Below, piece by piece: positions 26,767-36,248 of a DNA stretch of 60,528 bases. Positions within the stretch are counted from its first letter, which is position 1, and the number at the start of each line of letters is the position of its first letter. The DNA is from Pseudomonadota bacterium (GTDB lineage: Bacteria > Pseudomonadota > Gammaproteobacteria > Burkholderiales > Burkholderiaceae_C). Location of the stretch: assembly GCA_030538085.1 (NCBI GenBank), contig JAUNUR010000012.1:1-60528 (forward strand), given 5' to 3'. Below the pieces are notes generated by a model. It was given only the letters and a program-made list of their open reading frames with translations, did not search any database and had not been told where the DNA came from. A program made the translations under genes and the position numbers.

Positions 26767-26876
26767 CTCCCCCCTGTGGCGCTGCGCGCCTTCCCCCCTG
26801 AGGGGGGACGACGCCAGTGGCCGGGCCAAGCCCGCTCCACGGCGCCCGCTCGCATGGCCGGCTCCGCGGCCACCGG
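26767..26876 (+). repeat. Stop-proximal GC-rich element, copy c (family 4)
   Basis: CTCCCCCCTGTGGCGCTGCG, CCCCCCTGAGGGGGG, ACGCCAGTGGCCGGGCCAAG, GGCTCCGCGGCCACCGG. It lies between ribH and nusB, which are co-directional. Confidence 0.75.
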
Positions 26877-26918
26877 TCTTTGTGCCGCAGATGGCAAGCG
26901 CTCAGCCGCATCATCCCT

Positions 26919-27446
26919 ATGACAACAAGCAAAAAAACGCCTTCGTCGAAAACGGCCAACGCCGGCACGCGCAAGTCGTCCACCAAGTCAGCACGCTCTC
27001 GCGCGCGCGAATTCGCGCTGCAAGGCCTGTACCAGCACTTCGTCGGCGGCAGCGACGTGGCGGTGATCGACACTTTCACGCGCGAGTTGCAGGGTTTCAA
27101 CAAAGCCGATTCGGTGCACTACGACGCGCTGCTGCACGGCTGCATCGAGCTGGCTGGCGACCTGGATGCGCTGATCGTGCCGCTGCTTGACCGCGAGCTG
27201 GGCCAGATCTCGCCCATCGAGCGTGGCTGCATGTGGATCGGCGCGTATGAGTTCCTGAAATGCCCCGACGTGCCCTGGCGCGTGGTGCTGAACGAGTGCA
27301 TCGAACTGGCCAAGGACTTCGGCGGTACCGACGGCCACAAGTACGTCAACGCCGTGCTCAACGGCATCGCGCCCCGGCTGCGGCCACTGGAGGTCGAGAG
27401 CGACCGCTCGGCGCTGCGGCAGAAGCAGGACGCCATGACGAAATGA
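26919..27446 (+). CDS. nusB: Transcription antitermination protein NusB
   Basis: A 175-residue RNA-binding protein of rRNA antitermination complexes. The core has [31 protein letters not shown] and [20 protein letters not shown]. The first 25 residues are a Ser/Thr/Lys-rich extension. The last codons (ATG ACG AAA TGA) coincide with the start of a family 2-like repeat, so the repeat seems to supply the stop codon. The ribH-nusB order is common in proteobacteria. Confidence 0.95.
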   Translation: MTTSKKTPSSKTANAGTRKSSTKSARSRAREFALQGLYQHFVGGSDVAVIDTFTRELQGFNKADSVHYDALLHGCIELAGDLDALIVPLLDRELGQISPIERGCMWIGAYEFLKCPDVPWRVVLNECIELAKDFGGTDGHKYVNAVLNGIAPRLRPLEVESDRSALRQKQDAMTK

Positions 27447-27545
27447 CCTCGCTTCGCGTCGATGACGGCGCTTCGCGCCATGACTGGGGCCGTGTCATTT
27501 CGTCATCGAAGCCGCGCTAGCGGCGAGGTCATTCCGTCATCCAGC
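27432..27545 (+). repeat. Divergent family 2 repeat, copy F
   Basis: ATGACGAAATGACCTCGCTT, CGTCGATGACG, GTCATTTCGTCATCGAAGC, GAGGTCATTCCGTCAT. The layout resembles copies A and E, but the hairpin core is different. Confidence 0.6.
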
Positions 27546-27563
27546 GCCCGAAGGAAACACGCC

Positions 27564-28793
27564 ATGAGAATCTCCGCCCGCGCCCAGCGCATCGAACCCT
27601 TCTACGTGATGGAGATGGCCAAGTCCGCCGCCGCCATCGCGCGCGATGCCGCCGGCACCGACCGGCCGATGATCTACCTGAACATCGGCGAGCCCGACTT
27701 CACCGCGCCGCCGCTGGTAGTGGAGGCGGCCGAGAAAACCATCCGCGACGGCAAGACCCAGTACACCCAGGCCACCGGCCTGCCCGAGCTGCGCGAGCGC
27801 ATCAGCGGCTGGTACCGCCAGCGCTTCGGCCTCGACGTGCCGGCGCGGCGCATCGTCGTCACCGCCGGGGCGTCGGCGGCGCTGCAACTGGCCTGCCTGG
27901 CGCTGGTCGAGGCGGGCGACGAGATCCTGATGCCCGACCCCAGCTACCCCTGCAACCGCCAGTTCGTCAGCATGGCCGAGGGGCGTTCGGTGCTGATCCC
28001 GTCCACGCCAGCCGAGCGTTTCCAACTCAGCGCCGACAAGGTGCGCGAAGCCTGGGGTGCGCACACGCGCGGCGTGATGCTGGCGTCGCCCTCCAACCCC
28101 ACCGGCACCTCGATCCACCCCGATGAGCTGCGCCACATCCACGACGTGGTGACCGAGCGCGGCGGCATCACGCTGCTGGACGAGATCTACCTGGGCCTGA
28201 GCTTCGACGACACCTACAGCCACAGCGCGCTGGGTCTCTCCGACCAGATCATCAGCATCAACAGCTTCAGCAAGTACTTCAACATGACCGGCTGGCGCCT
28301 GGGCTGGCTGGTGGTACCCGACAGCATCGTCGACACCGTCGAGCAGATCGCGCAGCACCTGTTCATCTGCGCCAGCACCGTGTCGCAGCACGCGGCGCTG
28401 GCCTGCTTCGAGCCCGAGAGCCTGGCCGAGTACGAACGCCGCCGTGCCGAGTTCAAGGCCCGGCGCGACTGGTTCGTTCCGCAGCTCAATGCGCTGGGCC
28501 TGGATGTGCCCGTCACGCCCGACGGCGCCTTCTACACCTGGGCCGATTGCAGCGCGGCATGTGACAAATTGTTTGGCCCGCACAGCGCCACGCGCTCCGA
28601 ATACAATAGCGGCATGCAGACTGCCGGCAGTTGGGAATTCGCCTTCGAGCTGATGAAGCGTGCGCACCTGGCGGTGACGCCCGGGCGCGACTTCGGCCAC
28701 GCCGACACGGCCCGCTTCATCCGCTTCTCGACCGCCAATTCCATGGCGCAACTGCAAACCGCCGTGTCTCGCTTGCGCGAGGTCTTGAACTGA
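27564..28793 (+). CDS. Pyridoxal-phosphate-dependent aminotransferase (class I/II)
   Basis: A 409-residue fold-type I enzyme. It has YLNIGEPDFTAPP near the N terminus, the substrate and cofactor motif ASPSNPTGTS, and the Schiff-base lysine in SINSFSKYFNMTGWRLGW (about K237). The substrate cannot be settled from sequence; aspartate or alanine are plausible donors. A loop at about residues 333-353 (ACDKLFGPHSATRSEYNSGM) looks inserted and is locally less GC-rich. An AAGGA ribosome-binding site supports the start. ybgC follows after 13 bases. Confidence 0.9.
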   Translation: MRISARAQRIEPFYVMEMAKSAAAIARDAAGTDRPMIYLNIGEPDFTAPPLVVEAAEKTIRDGKTQYTQATGLPELRERISGWYRQRFGLDVPARRIVVTAGASAALQLACLALVEAGDEILMPDPSYPCNRQFVSMAEGRSVLIPSTPAERFQLSADKVREAWGAHTRGVMLASPSNPTGTSIHPDELRHIHDVVTERGGITLLDEIYLGLSFDDTYSHSALGLSDQIISINSFSKYFNMTGWRLGWLVVPDSIVDTVEQIAQHLFICASTVSQHAALACFEPESLAEYERRRAEFKARRDWFVPQLNALGLDVPVTPDGAFYTWADCSAACDKLFGPHSATRSEYNSGMQTAGSWEFAFELMKRAHLAVTPGRDFGHADTARFIRFSTANSMAQLQTAVSRLREVLN

Positions 28794-28806
28794 CGGGCAG
28801 ACACCC

Positions 28807-29220
28807 ATGGCCTTTGAATTTCCGATCCACATCTACTGGGAAGACACCGATGCCGGCGGCATCGTGTACTACGCCAATTACCTGCGGTTCTTCGAGCGCG
28901 CGCGCACCGAATGGCTGCGCGCCGCCGGCATCCACCAACGCACCATGCGCGAACAGACGGGCGGCATGTTCGTGGTGGCTGAAGCCAGCCTCAAATACCT
29001 GCGACCAGCGCGGCTGGAGGATGAACTCATCGTCACAGTTCAGCTCCAGGAAGCGGGCCGCGCGGGTTTGCTGATGGCGCAGCAGGTGTTGCTCACCGAG
29101 CCCGGCACGGCGGCACGCACGCTGCTGTGCGAAGGCAGCGTACGCGCCGCCTGGGTCGACGCGCAGACGCTCAAACCCAAGCGCCTCCCTTCCGACATCC
29201 TGCAGAAGCTGAACCCATGA
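28807..29220 (+). CDS. ybgC: Tol-Pal-associated acyl-CoA thioesterase YbgC
   Basis: A 137-residue hot-dog-fold thioesterase of the cytoplasm. The catalytic motif YWEDTDAGGIVYYANYLRFFERART lies at about residues 10-34, with the family aspartate. It is the standard first gene of tol-pal operons and its stop overlaps tolQ by ATGA. Confidence 0.93.
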   Translation: MAFEFPIHIYWEDTDAGGIVYYANYLRFFERARTEWLRAAGIHQRTMREQTGGMFVVAEASLKYLRPARLEDELIVTVQLQEAGRAGLLMAQQVLLTEPGTAARTLLCEGSVRAAWVDAQTLKPKRLPSDILQKLNP

Positions 29221-29948
29221 ACCAGGACCTCTCCATCCTTCACCTGGTGGTCAACGCCAGCTTCATCGTGCAGCTCGTCATGCTGCTGCTGCTGGTGGGT
29301 TCCATCACCAGCTGGGCCGCCATCTTCCGCAAGCTGCGCGCGCTGAAAATGATCAAGGTGCAGAACGATGAGTTCGAGCGCGAGTTCTGGTCCGGCACCA
29401 GCCTGAACGACCTGTACGCCAGCGCGGCGCAGAACGCCAAGCAAGGCGGCCCGATGGAGCGCATCTTCGCCAGCGGCATGCGCGAATACCAGAAGCTGCG
29501 CGAGCGCCGCATCCAGGACCCCGGCACACTGCTCGACGGCGCCCGCCGCGCCATGCGCGCCAGCTACCAGCGCGAGCTGGACGCGGCCGAGGTCAACCTG
29601 TCCTTCCTCGCCTCGGTCGGCTCGGTCAGCCCGTATGTCGGCCTGTTCGGCACCGTGTGGGGCATCATGCACGCCTTCACCGGCCTGGGCGCGCTGCAGC
29701 AGGTCACGCTGGCCACGGTGGCGCCCGGCATCGCCGAGGCGCTGGTGGCCACGGCGCTGGGCCTGTTCGCCGCCATCCCCGCCGTGGTGGCCTACAACCG
29801 CTTCGCGCGCGACATCGACCGCATCGCCATCAAGCAGGAGACCTTCATCGAGGAGTTCTCCAACATCCTGCAGCGCAACCTGGGCGTGCAGGTGTCGCCG
29901 CCGTCTTCGGGGCCGTCGTCGCAGTTCGGCAGCCCGACAGGGTATTGA
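29217..29948 (+). CDS. tolQ: Tol-Pal system protein TolQ
   Basis: A 243-residue inner-membrane proton-channel subunit of the Tol system, with three hydrophobic segments (about 15-37, 130-155 and 165-190). SVSPYVGLFGTVWGIMHAF and ATVAPGIAEALVATALGLF are family signatures. The start overlaps ybgC. TolQ and TolR use the proton gradient to energise TolA during envelope constriction. Confidence 0.95.
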   Translation: MNQDLSILHLVVNASFIVQLVMLLLLVGSITSWAAIFRKLRALKMIKVQNDEFEREFWSGTSLNDLYASAAQNAKQGGPMERIFASGMREYQKLRERRIQDPGTLLDGARRAMRASYQRELDAAEVNLSFLASVGSVSPYVGLFGTVWGIMHAFTGLGALQQVTLATVAPGIAEALVATALGLFAAIPAVVAYNRFARDIDRIAIKQETFIEEFSNILQRNLGVQVSPPSSGPSSQFGSPTGY

Positions 29949-30037
29949 CATGACATCCCCCCACGCTCATCACTTCGTGTATCGCTGCCCCCCCAGGGGG
30001 CGCTCAGTGCCCTTCGGGCGGCCGGGCGGGCACTGAT
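29949..30037 (+). repeat. GC-rich tolQ-tolR spacer element
   Basis: CTGCCCCCCCAGGGGGCGCT, then AGTGCCCTTCGGGCGGCC and GGGCGGGCACTG. It resembles the family 4 elements in having a C-run/G-run hairpin soon after a stop codon, but lacks the GCCAGTGGCC module. It separates genes that are usually overlapping or nearly so. Confidence 0.5.
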
Positions 30038-30457
<420 letters not shown>

Positions 30458-30477
30458 TGCACCTTCATTTTCAAAAC

Positions 30478-30575
30478 GGACAAATGACTTCGCCGCGCTT
30501 CAACATTCGTCATTTGTCATGCGGCGCCAGCCGCGGTCATTCGTCATCGTCTTGAACGCACAACGGCATGAGAAC
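30478..30575 (+). repeat. TGACRAA palindromic repeat, copy G (family 2)
   Basis: Inserted between tolR and tolA. ACAAATGACTTCGCCGCGC, ATTCGTCATTTGTCAT, the GCGGCGCCAGCCGC hairpin, GTCATTCGTCATCG and CGCACAACGGCATGAG. Confidence 0.85.
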
Positions 30576-30596
30576 ACCCGGAGGCCGCACCAGCCC

Positions 30597-31532
30597 ATGA
30601 ACGCCACCACGGCAGAGCGCAACGAATTCGCCCCGCCACCCACGGGTGGCCTGGGCCGTGCGCTGGTGCTGGCGCTGCTGGCGCATGGGCTGTTGATTCT
30701 GGCGCTGACCTGGGGCCTGCGCTGGCAGCGCGACGCGCAGGAAGACGCGGTGGAGGCCGAGCTGTGGTCGCCCACCGTGCAGCGCGCCGCTCCCCGTGCC
30801 GCGCCACCGCCGCCCGAGCCGGCCGTGGAGCGCACGCCCCCGCCCACCCCAAAACCGGAACCCGTTGCCAAGGCACCGCCGCCGCCCGAGCCGCAAGTGG
30901 ACGAGGCTCGCGACGCCGAAATCGCCCTGGCACAGAAGAAAAAGCAGGAAGAGGCCCGCAAGGCCGAGGAAGAAGCGCGCAAGAAAGCGCAACTGGCTGA
31001 AGCCGAAAAGAAGAAAGCCGCCGAAGAAGCCCGCAAGCAGGAGCAGTTGGCCGCCGAAGCCAAAAAGCGCGAGCAGGAAAAACTGGCCGAGGAGAAAAAA
31101 ACCCAGGCGGCGGCTCGCGAAGCCAGGGAATCCGACGCCCGCCGCAAGGCGGAACTGGCGCGCCTGGCCAGGCTGGCCGGCGCGGCCACGGCCGAAGGCG
31201 GCAGCGCCGCTGGCCGGGGCAGGGGCGGTGGCAACGCGGGCGGCAGCGACGAGCGCGACGCCGGCCCCTCGGGCAACTACGCTGGCCGCATCCGCGCCGC
31301 CGTGCGGCCCAACATCGTGTTCACCGACGACGCGCCCGGCAATCCGGTGGCCGAGGTGGAAGTGCGCACTGGCCCCACGGGCGACATCATCAGCCGCCGC
31401 ATCACCAAATCAAGCGGCGTGAAGTCGTGGGACGATGCCGTGTTGCGCGCGCTCGACCGCACCGAGAAGCTGCCTTCGGACAACGGCCGCTACTGGAACC
31501 CGATGCTGATCACATTCAAGCTGCGCGACTGA
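30597..31532 (+). CDS. tolA: Cell envelope integrity protein TolA
   Basis: A 311-residue inner-membrane protein spanning the periplasm. It has one N-terminal membrane helix (about 18-40), a proline-rich segment, a long Ala/Lys/Glu-rich helical domain (about 100-195), a short Gly/Ser linker, and a C-terminal TonB-like domain from NYAGRIRAAVRPNIVF onward. The start was placed after the repeat. tolB and pal, which normally follow, are absent; dnaE on the other strand lies downstream. Confidence 0.93.
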   Translation: MNATTAERNEFAPPPTGGLGRALVLALLAHGLLILALTWGLRWQRDAQEDAVEAELWSPTVQRAAPRAAPPPPEPAVERTPPPTPKPEPVAKAPPPPEPQVDEARDAEIALAQKKKQEEARKAEEEARKKAQLAEAEKKKAAEEARKQEQLAAEAKKREQEKLAEEKKTQAAAREARESDARRKAELARLARLAGAATAEGGSAAGRGRGGGNAGGSDERDAGPSGNYAGRIRAAVRPNIVFTDDAPGNPVAEVEVRTGPTGDIISRRITKSSGVKSWDDAVLRALDRTEKLPSDNGRYWNPMLITFKLRD

Positions 31533-31539
31533 TACCAGG

Positions 31540-31690
31540 CGATGACGAATGACCGCGGCTGACGCCGCATGACAAATGACGAATGTCTTCTTCCCCCTCG
31601 TCGTTGCGGCGAAAGCCGCAATCCATGGGAGCGTCACTTGGACACGGCGTTGATCAAAAGACACTGCGTGGATAGCGGAAAGGGCGTACG
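31540..31690. repeat. Family 2 copy H plus degraded REP-like element
   Basis: GATGACGAATGACCGCGGC and ATGACAAATGACGAATG, then CGTTGCGGCGAAAGCCGC with GACACGGCGTTGA as in 10114-10213. The right arm is degenerate (CTGCGTGGATAGCGG). It lies between convergent tolA and dnaE. Confidence 0.7.
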
Positions 31691-31693
31691 GCA

Positions 31694-34600
31694 TCACTCA
31701 TACACCACCATCGCCCGCCCCTCGTCCGCCTGCGACATCCAGCTGGCCAGGGCCGCGTCGCTGGGGAAGAACTGCGCCTGATCGCCCAGCTGGATCTGCG
31801 CCATCACGCCGCCCTTCTCGCCACGTCGCTCCACCAGCAGGCGCACCGGCAGGCCGCGCAGCAAATCGCCCTGCTCGGTCTGCTCGACCTGCGGCGGGTA
31901 TTCGGACAGCAGGCGCCGCACGTCGGGTGCCTTGCCACGCACGGCCACGCGCAGGAACTTGCCGAAGCGGCAGCGCGCCGTGGGCAAGTCCCAGATTTGC
32001 GTGATGCTCAGTTGCAGCCCGCCCGAAAAGCGGTCGGGCATGGCCTTGGCCATGACGACGATGAACTCGTCGTCCTTCAGCAGGTTGCGGTGCTGGTGAA
32101 TCAGCGCCTCCTCGGCACGCGCATCAACGCTGGCCGATTTGTCATCCAGCTTGAACAGCGCCAGCCGCCCGCGCTGGCCGTTGATAACGCGGAAGTCGCC
32201 CACGATGCCGGCCAGCAACTGAGGCTCGCGGCTGTCCACCAGGTCGTCGATGCGGCGGCGTACGAACTGGCGCACCTCGCGTTCCACCTCGTCGAACAGG
32301 TGGCCCGACAGATAGAAACCGATGGCCGTCTTCTCCAGCGACAGGCGCTCCTTCACGCCCCAGGGGGTGACCTGCGGCAGCTCGGGCTCTTGCGCGCTGG
32401 AGCCGTGGCCGTCGTCCAGCAGATCGAACAGGCCGCTCTGGTTGGCGTTGGCCTCGTTGGCGGCGGCGTAGTCGAAGGCCAGGTCGATCGACGCCGCCAG
32501 CGCGGCGCGGTTCATGTGCAGTGAATCGAAGGCGCCAGCGCGGATCAGGGCCTCGACGGTGCGCTTGTTCACGCGCGTGCGATCGATGCGGCGGCAAAAG
32601 TCGAACAGGCTGGTGAACGGGCCGCTCTCGCCGCCGGCGTTGCCCTCGCCCCGCCCTTCGCGCGCGGCGACGATGGCCTCGATGGCCTGCTGGCCCGTGC
32701 CCTTGATGGCGCCCAGGCCGTAGCGGATCTGCGTGTCGCTGACGGGCTCGAAGCGGTAGCCGCCGCGGTTCACGTCGGGCGGCTCGAACGTCATGCCTTC
32801 CTTCAGCGCGTCCTCATACAACACCTTCAGCTTGTCGGTGTTGTCCATCTCCACCGTCATGTTGGCGCAGAAGAACTCGGCCGTGTAGTGCACCTTCAGC
32901 CAGGCCGTGTGGTAGGCCAGCAGCGAATAGGCGGCGGCGTGCGACTTGTTGAAGCCGTAACCGGCGAACTTCTCCATCAGGTCGAAGATCTCGTCGGCCT
33001 TGGCTTCGCTGATGCCGTTCTTGGCCGCGCCGTCGCGGAAGATCAGGCGGTGCTGCGCCATCTCCTCGGGCTTCTTCTTGCCCATGGCGCGGCGCAGCAG
33101 GTCGGCGCCACCCAGGCTGTAGCCGCCCAGGATCTGCGCCGTCTGCATCACCTGCTCCTGGTAGACCATGATGCCGTAGGTCTCGCTCAGCATGCCCTCC
33201 ACCAGGGGGTGCGGGTATTCCACCGGCTCGCGCCCGTGCTTGCGCGCGACGAAGCTGGGAATCAGGTCCATCGGGCCGGGGCGGTACAGCGCGTTCAGCG
33301 CGATCAGGTCTTCCAGCCGCGTCGGACGCGCGTCGCGCAGCATGCCCTGCATGCCGCGGCTTTCAAACTGGAACACGGCTTCGGTGCGGCCCTCCTGGAA
33401 CAGCTTGTAGGTCTTGGCGTCGTCGAGCGCGATGTTCTCGAACGCGAAATCCTGCTGCCCGGCATGGCGCTTGACGATCAGCTCCTTGGCGATTTCCAGA
33501 ATGGTGAGCGTGGCCAAGCCCAAAAAGTCGAACTTGACCAGGCCCACGGCCTCCACATCGTCCTTGTCGTACTGGCTCACGGCCGATTCGCTGCCGGGCT
33601 GCTGGTAGAGCGGGCAGAAGTCGGTCAGCTTGCCGGGCGCGATCAGCACGCCGCCGGCGTGCATGCCGACGTTGCGCGTCAGCCCTTCGAGCTTTTGCGC
33701 CATCTCGACCAGCGTGCGCACCTCTTCTTCCTTCTGGATGCGCTCGCGCAGCAGCGGCTCGGCGGCGATGGCGTACTTCTCCTTGTCGCCTTCCGACAGG
33801 TTGGCCGGTGGATATTGCAGCGTGACCGGCTTGCCCGGCTTGTTGGGAATGAGCTTGCTGATGCCGTCGCAAAAGGTGTAGCTCATGTCCATTACGCGGC
33901 CCACGTCGCGGATGGCGGCGCGCGCGGCCATGGTGCCGAAGGTGGCGATCTGGCTCACCGCGTCCTTGCCGTACTTGGCCTTCACGTAGTCGATCACGCG
34001 GTCGCGGTTGGCCTGGCAGAAGTCGATGTCGAAGTCGGGCATCGACACGCGCTCGGGGTTCAGGAAGCGCTCGAACAGCAGCTTGTATTCCAGCGGATCA
34101 AGGTCGGTGATCTTCAGCGCATAGGCCACCAACGAGCCCGCGCCCGAGCCGCGCCCCGGCCCCACCGGGCAGCCATTGTTCTTGGCCCAGTTGATGAAGT
34201 CGCCCACGATCAGGAAGTAGCCCGGAAAACCCATCTTCAGGATGGTGTCGATCTCGAACTCCAGCCGCTCCAGGTAGCGCGGACGCTCGGCGTCGCGCTT
34301 CGCTGCGTCGGGGTACAGGCGCAGCAGGCGCTCTTCCAGCCCGTCGATCGAGGCCTGGCGGAAATAGGTGTCGATGGTGTGGCCCTCGGGCACCGGAAAG
34401 TCGGGCAGCTGCGGCTTGCCCAGCACCAGCGACAGGTTGCAGCGCCGGGCGATCTCCACCGCGTTGGCCAGCGCCGAAGGCACGTCGGCGAACAGCGCCT
34501 GCATTTCCGCGGTCGACTTGAAGTACTGCTGCTCGGTGAAGCGGCGCACGCGGCGTGGGTTGCCCAGAATCTCGCCCTCGGCGATGCACACGCGCGCCTC

Positions 34601-35230
34601 GTGCGCCTCGTAATCGTCTGCGGTAGCGAACTGCACCGGGTGCGTGGCCACCACCGGCAGCTTCAGGCGCGCGGCCAGTTGCACGGCGGCGGCCACGTGC
34701 GCCTCGTCATCGGCACGGCCGGCGCGCTGCAGCTCCAGATAGAAGCGGTGCGGAAACAGCTCGGCCAGTTGCAGCGCCACATCGCCCGCCAGCCGCTGGT
34801 TGCCCTGCAGCAGCGCCTGGCCCACCGGGCCGGCCTGCGCGCCCGACAGCAGGATCAGCCCATCGGACAGCTCGCCCAGCCAGTCCCAGCGCACCATGGC
34901 CTGCGCCTTCACCACGCCCAGCGTCCAGGCGCGGGCCAGCAACTCGGACAGGTTCAGGTAGCCCTGGTGGCTGGCGGCCAGCAGCAGCACGCGCGAAGGC
35001 GCATCGCCCTCGGCGTCGCGCCCGGCCAGCAGCACCTCGGCGCCGATGATGGGCTTGACGCCCTTGCCGCGCGCGGCGCGGTAGAACTTGATGGCGCCGA
35101 ACAGGTTGGACAGGTCGGTGATGCCCAGCGCGGGCTGCCCATCGCGTGCGGCGGCGGCCACCATGTCGTCGACGCGCGTGGTGCCATCGACCACGGAAAA
35201 CTCGGAATGCAAACGCAGGTGAACGAACAT
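31694..35230 (-). CDS. dnaE: DNA polymerase III subunit alpha
   Basis: The 1,178-residue replicative polymerase. The N-terminal PHP domain starts FVHLRLHSEFSVVDG. The catalytic aspartates lie in PDFDIDF at residues 401 and 403, the same numbering as in E. coli. GRGSGAGSLVAYALKITDLDP and the tandem HhH region follow, then the OB-fold and C-terminal tau-binding region. The length is normal. A long antisense open frame across it is not a gene. Confidence 0.98.
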   Translation of the reverse strand: MFVHLRLHSEFSVVDGTTRVDDMVAAAARDGQPALGITDLSNLFGAIKFYRAARGKGVKPIIGAEVLLAGRDAEGDAPSRVLLLAASHQGYLNLSELLARAWTLGVVKAQAMVRWDWLGELSDGLILLSGAQAGPVGQALLQGNQRLAGDVALQLAELFPHRFYLELQRAGRADDEAHVAAAVQLAARLKLPVVATHPVQFATADDYEAHEARVCIAEGEILGNPRRVRRFTEQQYFKSTAEMQALFADVPSALANAVEIARRCNLSLVLGKPQLPDFPVPEGHTIDTYFRQASIDGLEERLLRLYPDAAKRDAERPRYLERLEFEIDTILKMGFPGYFLIVGDFINWAKNNGCPVGPGRGSGAGSLVAYALKITDLDPLEYKLLFERFLNPERVSMPDFDIDFCQANRDRVIDYVKAKYGKDAVSQIATFGTMAARAAIRDVGRVMDMSYTFCDGISKLIPNKPGKPVTLQYPPANLSEGDKEKYAIAAEPLLRERIQKEEEVRTLVEMAQKLEGLTRNVGMHAGGVLIAPGKLTDFCPLYQQPGSESAVSQYDKDDVEAVGLVKFDFLGLATLTILEIAKELIVKRHAGQQDFAFENIALDDAKTYKLFQEGRTEAVFQFESRGMQGMLRDARPTRLEDLIALNALYRPGPMDLIPSFVARKHGREPVEYPHPLVEGMLSETYGIMVYQEQVMQTAQILGGYSLGGADLLRRAMGKKKPEEMAQHRLIFRDGAAKNGISEAKADEIFDLMEKFAGYGFNKSHAAAYSLLAYHTAWLKVHYTAEFFCANMTVEMDNTDKLKVLYEDALKEGMTFEPPDVNRGGYRFEPVSDTQIRYGLGAIKGTGQQAIEAIVAAREGRGEGNAGGESGPFTSLFDFCRRIDRTRVNKRTVEALIRAGAFDSLHMNRAALAASIDLAFDYAAANEANANQSGLFDLLDDGHGSSAQEPELPQVTPWGVKERLSLEKTAIGFYLSGHLFDEVEREVRQFVRRRIDDLVDSREPQLLAGIVGDFRVINGQRGRLALFKLDDKSASVDARAEEALIHQHRNLLKDDEFIVVMAKAMPDRFSGGLQLSITQIWDLPTARCRFGKFLRVAVRGKAPDVRRLLSEYPPQVEQTEQGDLLRGLPVRLLVERRGEKGGVMAQIQLGDQAQFFPSDAALASWMSQADEGRAMVVYE

Positions 35231-35510
35231 GGCGATGGGAAATCGTGCGATGAACCGCGGCGCGCCATGCCAGCCATGCGCAACGCGGGTGTGAACTAGT
35301 TGCCACGACGGGATCGCGGGCGGGCGCTTGTGCGCATTAGTGCGCAGATTGCATCATGGGGGATGCTGACGCGGCTAAAGCAAAAATATACTTCCTCCCG
35401 CTACCCGCGCTGGCGCATCGCCAGTATGCGCCCGAAAACCGGATGAGGCCCCGCATGCGGGCAGCATTGACTCATCCCATCAAGAACCCGAACCAAAGCG
35501 ATAAGAACCG
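35231..35510. other. Divergent intergenic region between dnaE and the GTPase/roadblock cluster
   Basis: A 280-base gap that must carry promoters for both directions. It includes GCAAAAATATACTTCC, which is AT-rich, and the palindrome GCCCCGCATGCGGGC near 35450. I see no gene in it. Confidence 0.5.
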
Positions 35511-36227
35511 ATGTCGACCTTGAGGCTTGGCGCCTACAAACTCCCCGCGGCCGAGGTGGTGCTGGTGCAGACGCTGTTCCGTCTGTACGCCCACGGCGAT
35601 GCTTTTCGCTGGACCTTCGTCACCTCCCCGCCCTACGACGCGCTGCTGGTGGACGGCACCACCGAGGAAGGCCTGAGCAGCGCCGTCGACGGCATGGCCA
35701 AGGCCGTGCTTCGCCTGACGCGCATGAACGCGGGCGATGCACCCAACACGCTGGGGCGGCCCATCCGCGCCGACCGGCTGCAAGCCTGGCTGAAGTTGGT
35801 CGAAGCCGACCTGCTGGACACACGCGCCACCACACCACTCGACGAAGCGACCGAGCTTGGTCCGGCCACTGGCGATCCGGCGAACATGGCTGAGACGGCC
35901 ATCAATCCCTTGCGTTTCAAGCTGCGCCGCTGGCCGCCCGCCGCCCTGCTGCGCGCCGACCCGAACCGTATCCGCATGGCCACGCTGCTCTCGCGCCGGC
36001 CCTTGAACGCCGCCGAGCTGGCCACCATCAGCCAGCAGCCGCTGCAGGAGTGCCAGGCTTTCCTGAACACGCTGCAAACCACCGGCCTGGTCGACATCCA
36101 GCGCGATGAACCGGCGGCCACACCGGCCGCTGGCCCCCCCGCCAAGGCGTCGGCCACACCCGCCGCGCCCGCACCCGCGTTCGCGCGCGGCCTCATCTCC
36201 GGCATCCGTCGCCGTCTCGGCCTCTGA
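35511..36227 (+). CDS. Protein of unknown function with C-terminal winged-helix-like segment
   Basis: A 238-residue cytoplasmic protein that opens the GTPase/roadblock cluster. I do not recognise the N-terminal domain (about 1-95); it contains the strand-like DALLVDG. Residues about 150-195 (MATLLSRRPLNAAELATIS and the following CQAFLNTLQTTGLVDI) read like a winged helix of the kind seen in GTPase-linked proteins. An Ala/Pro-rich linker leads to a basic tail (GLISGIRRRLGL), possibly membrane- or partner-binding. It may be an adaptor or regulator for the GTPase 21 bases downstream; that is inference from position only. Confidence 0.6.
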   Translation: MSTLRLGAYKLPAAEVVLVQTLFRLYAHGDAFRWTFVTSPPYDALLVDGTTEEGLSSAVDGMAKAVLRLTRMNAGDAPNTLGRPIRADRLQAWLKLVEADLLDTRATTPLDEATELGPATGDPANMAETAINPLRFKLRRWPPAALLRADPNRIRMATLLSRRPLNAAELATISQQPLQECQAFLNTLQTTGLVDIQRDEPAATPAAGPPAKASATPAAPAPAFARGLISGIRRRLGL

Positions 36228-36248
36228 TGCCGCCGCCCTGTTGCCACC

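Noticed and set aside
28550-28625. Frameshift in the aminotransferase gene
   Set aside because: The locally AT-richer loop keeps frame and the downstream motifs follow correctly, so it is an insertion in a loop.
32888-35299. An 803-codon open frame antisense to dnaE
   Set aside because: High GC leaves long open frames opposite real genes. The product is rich in Gln, His, Ala and Leu with no motif, and dnaE is intact on the other strand.
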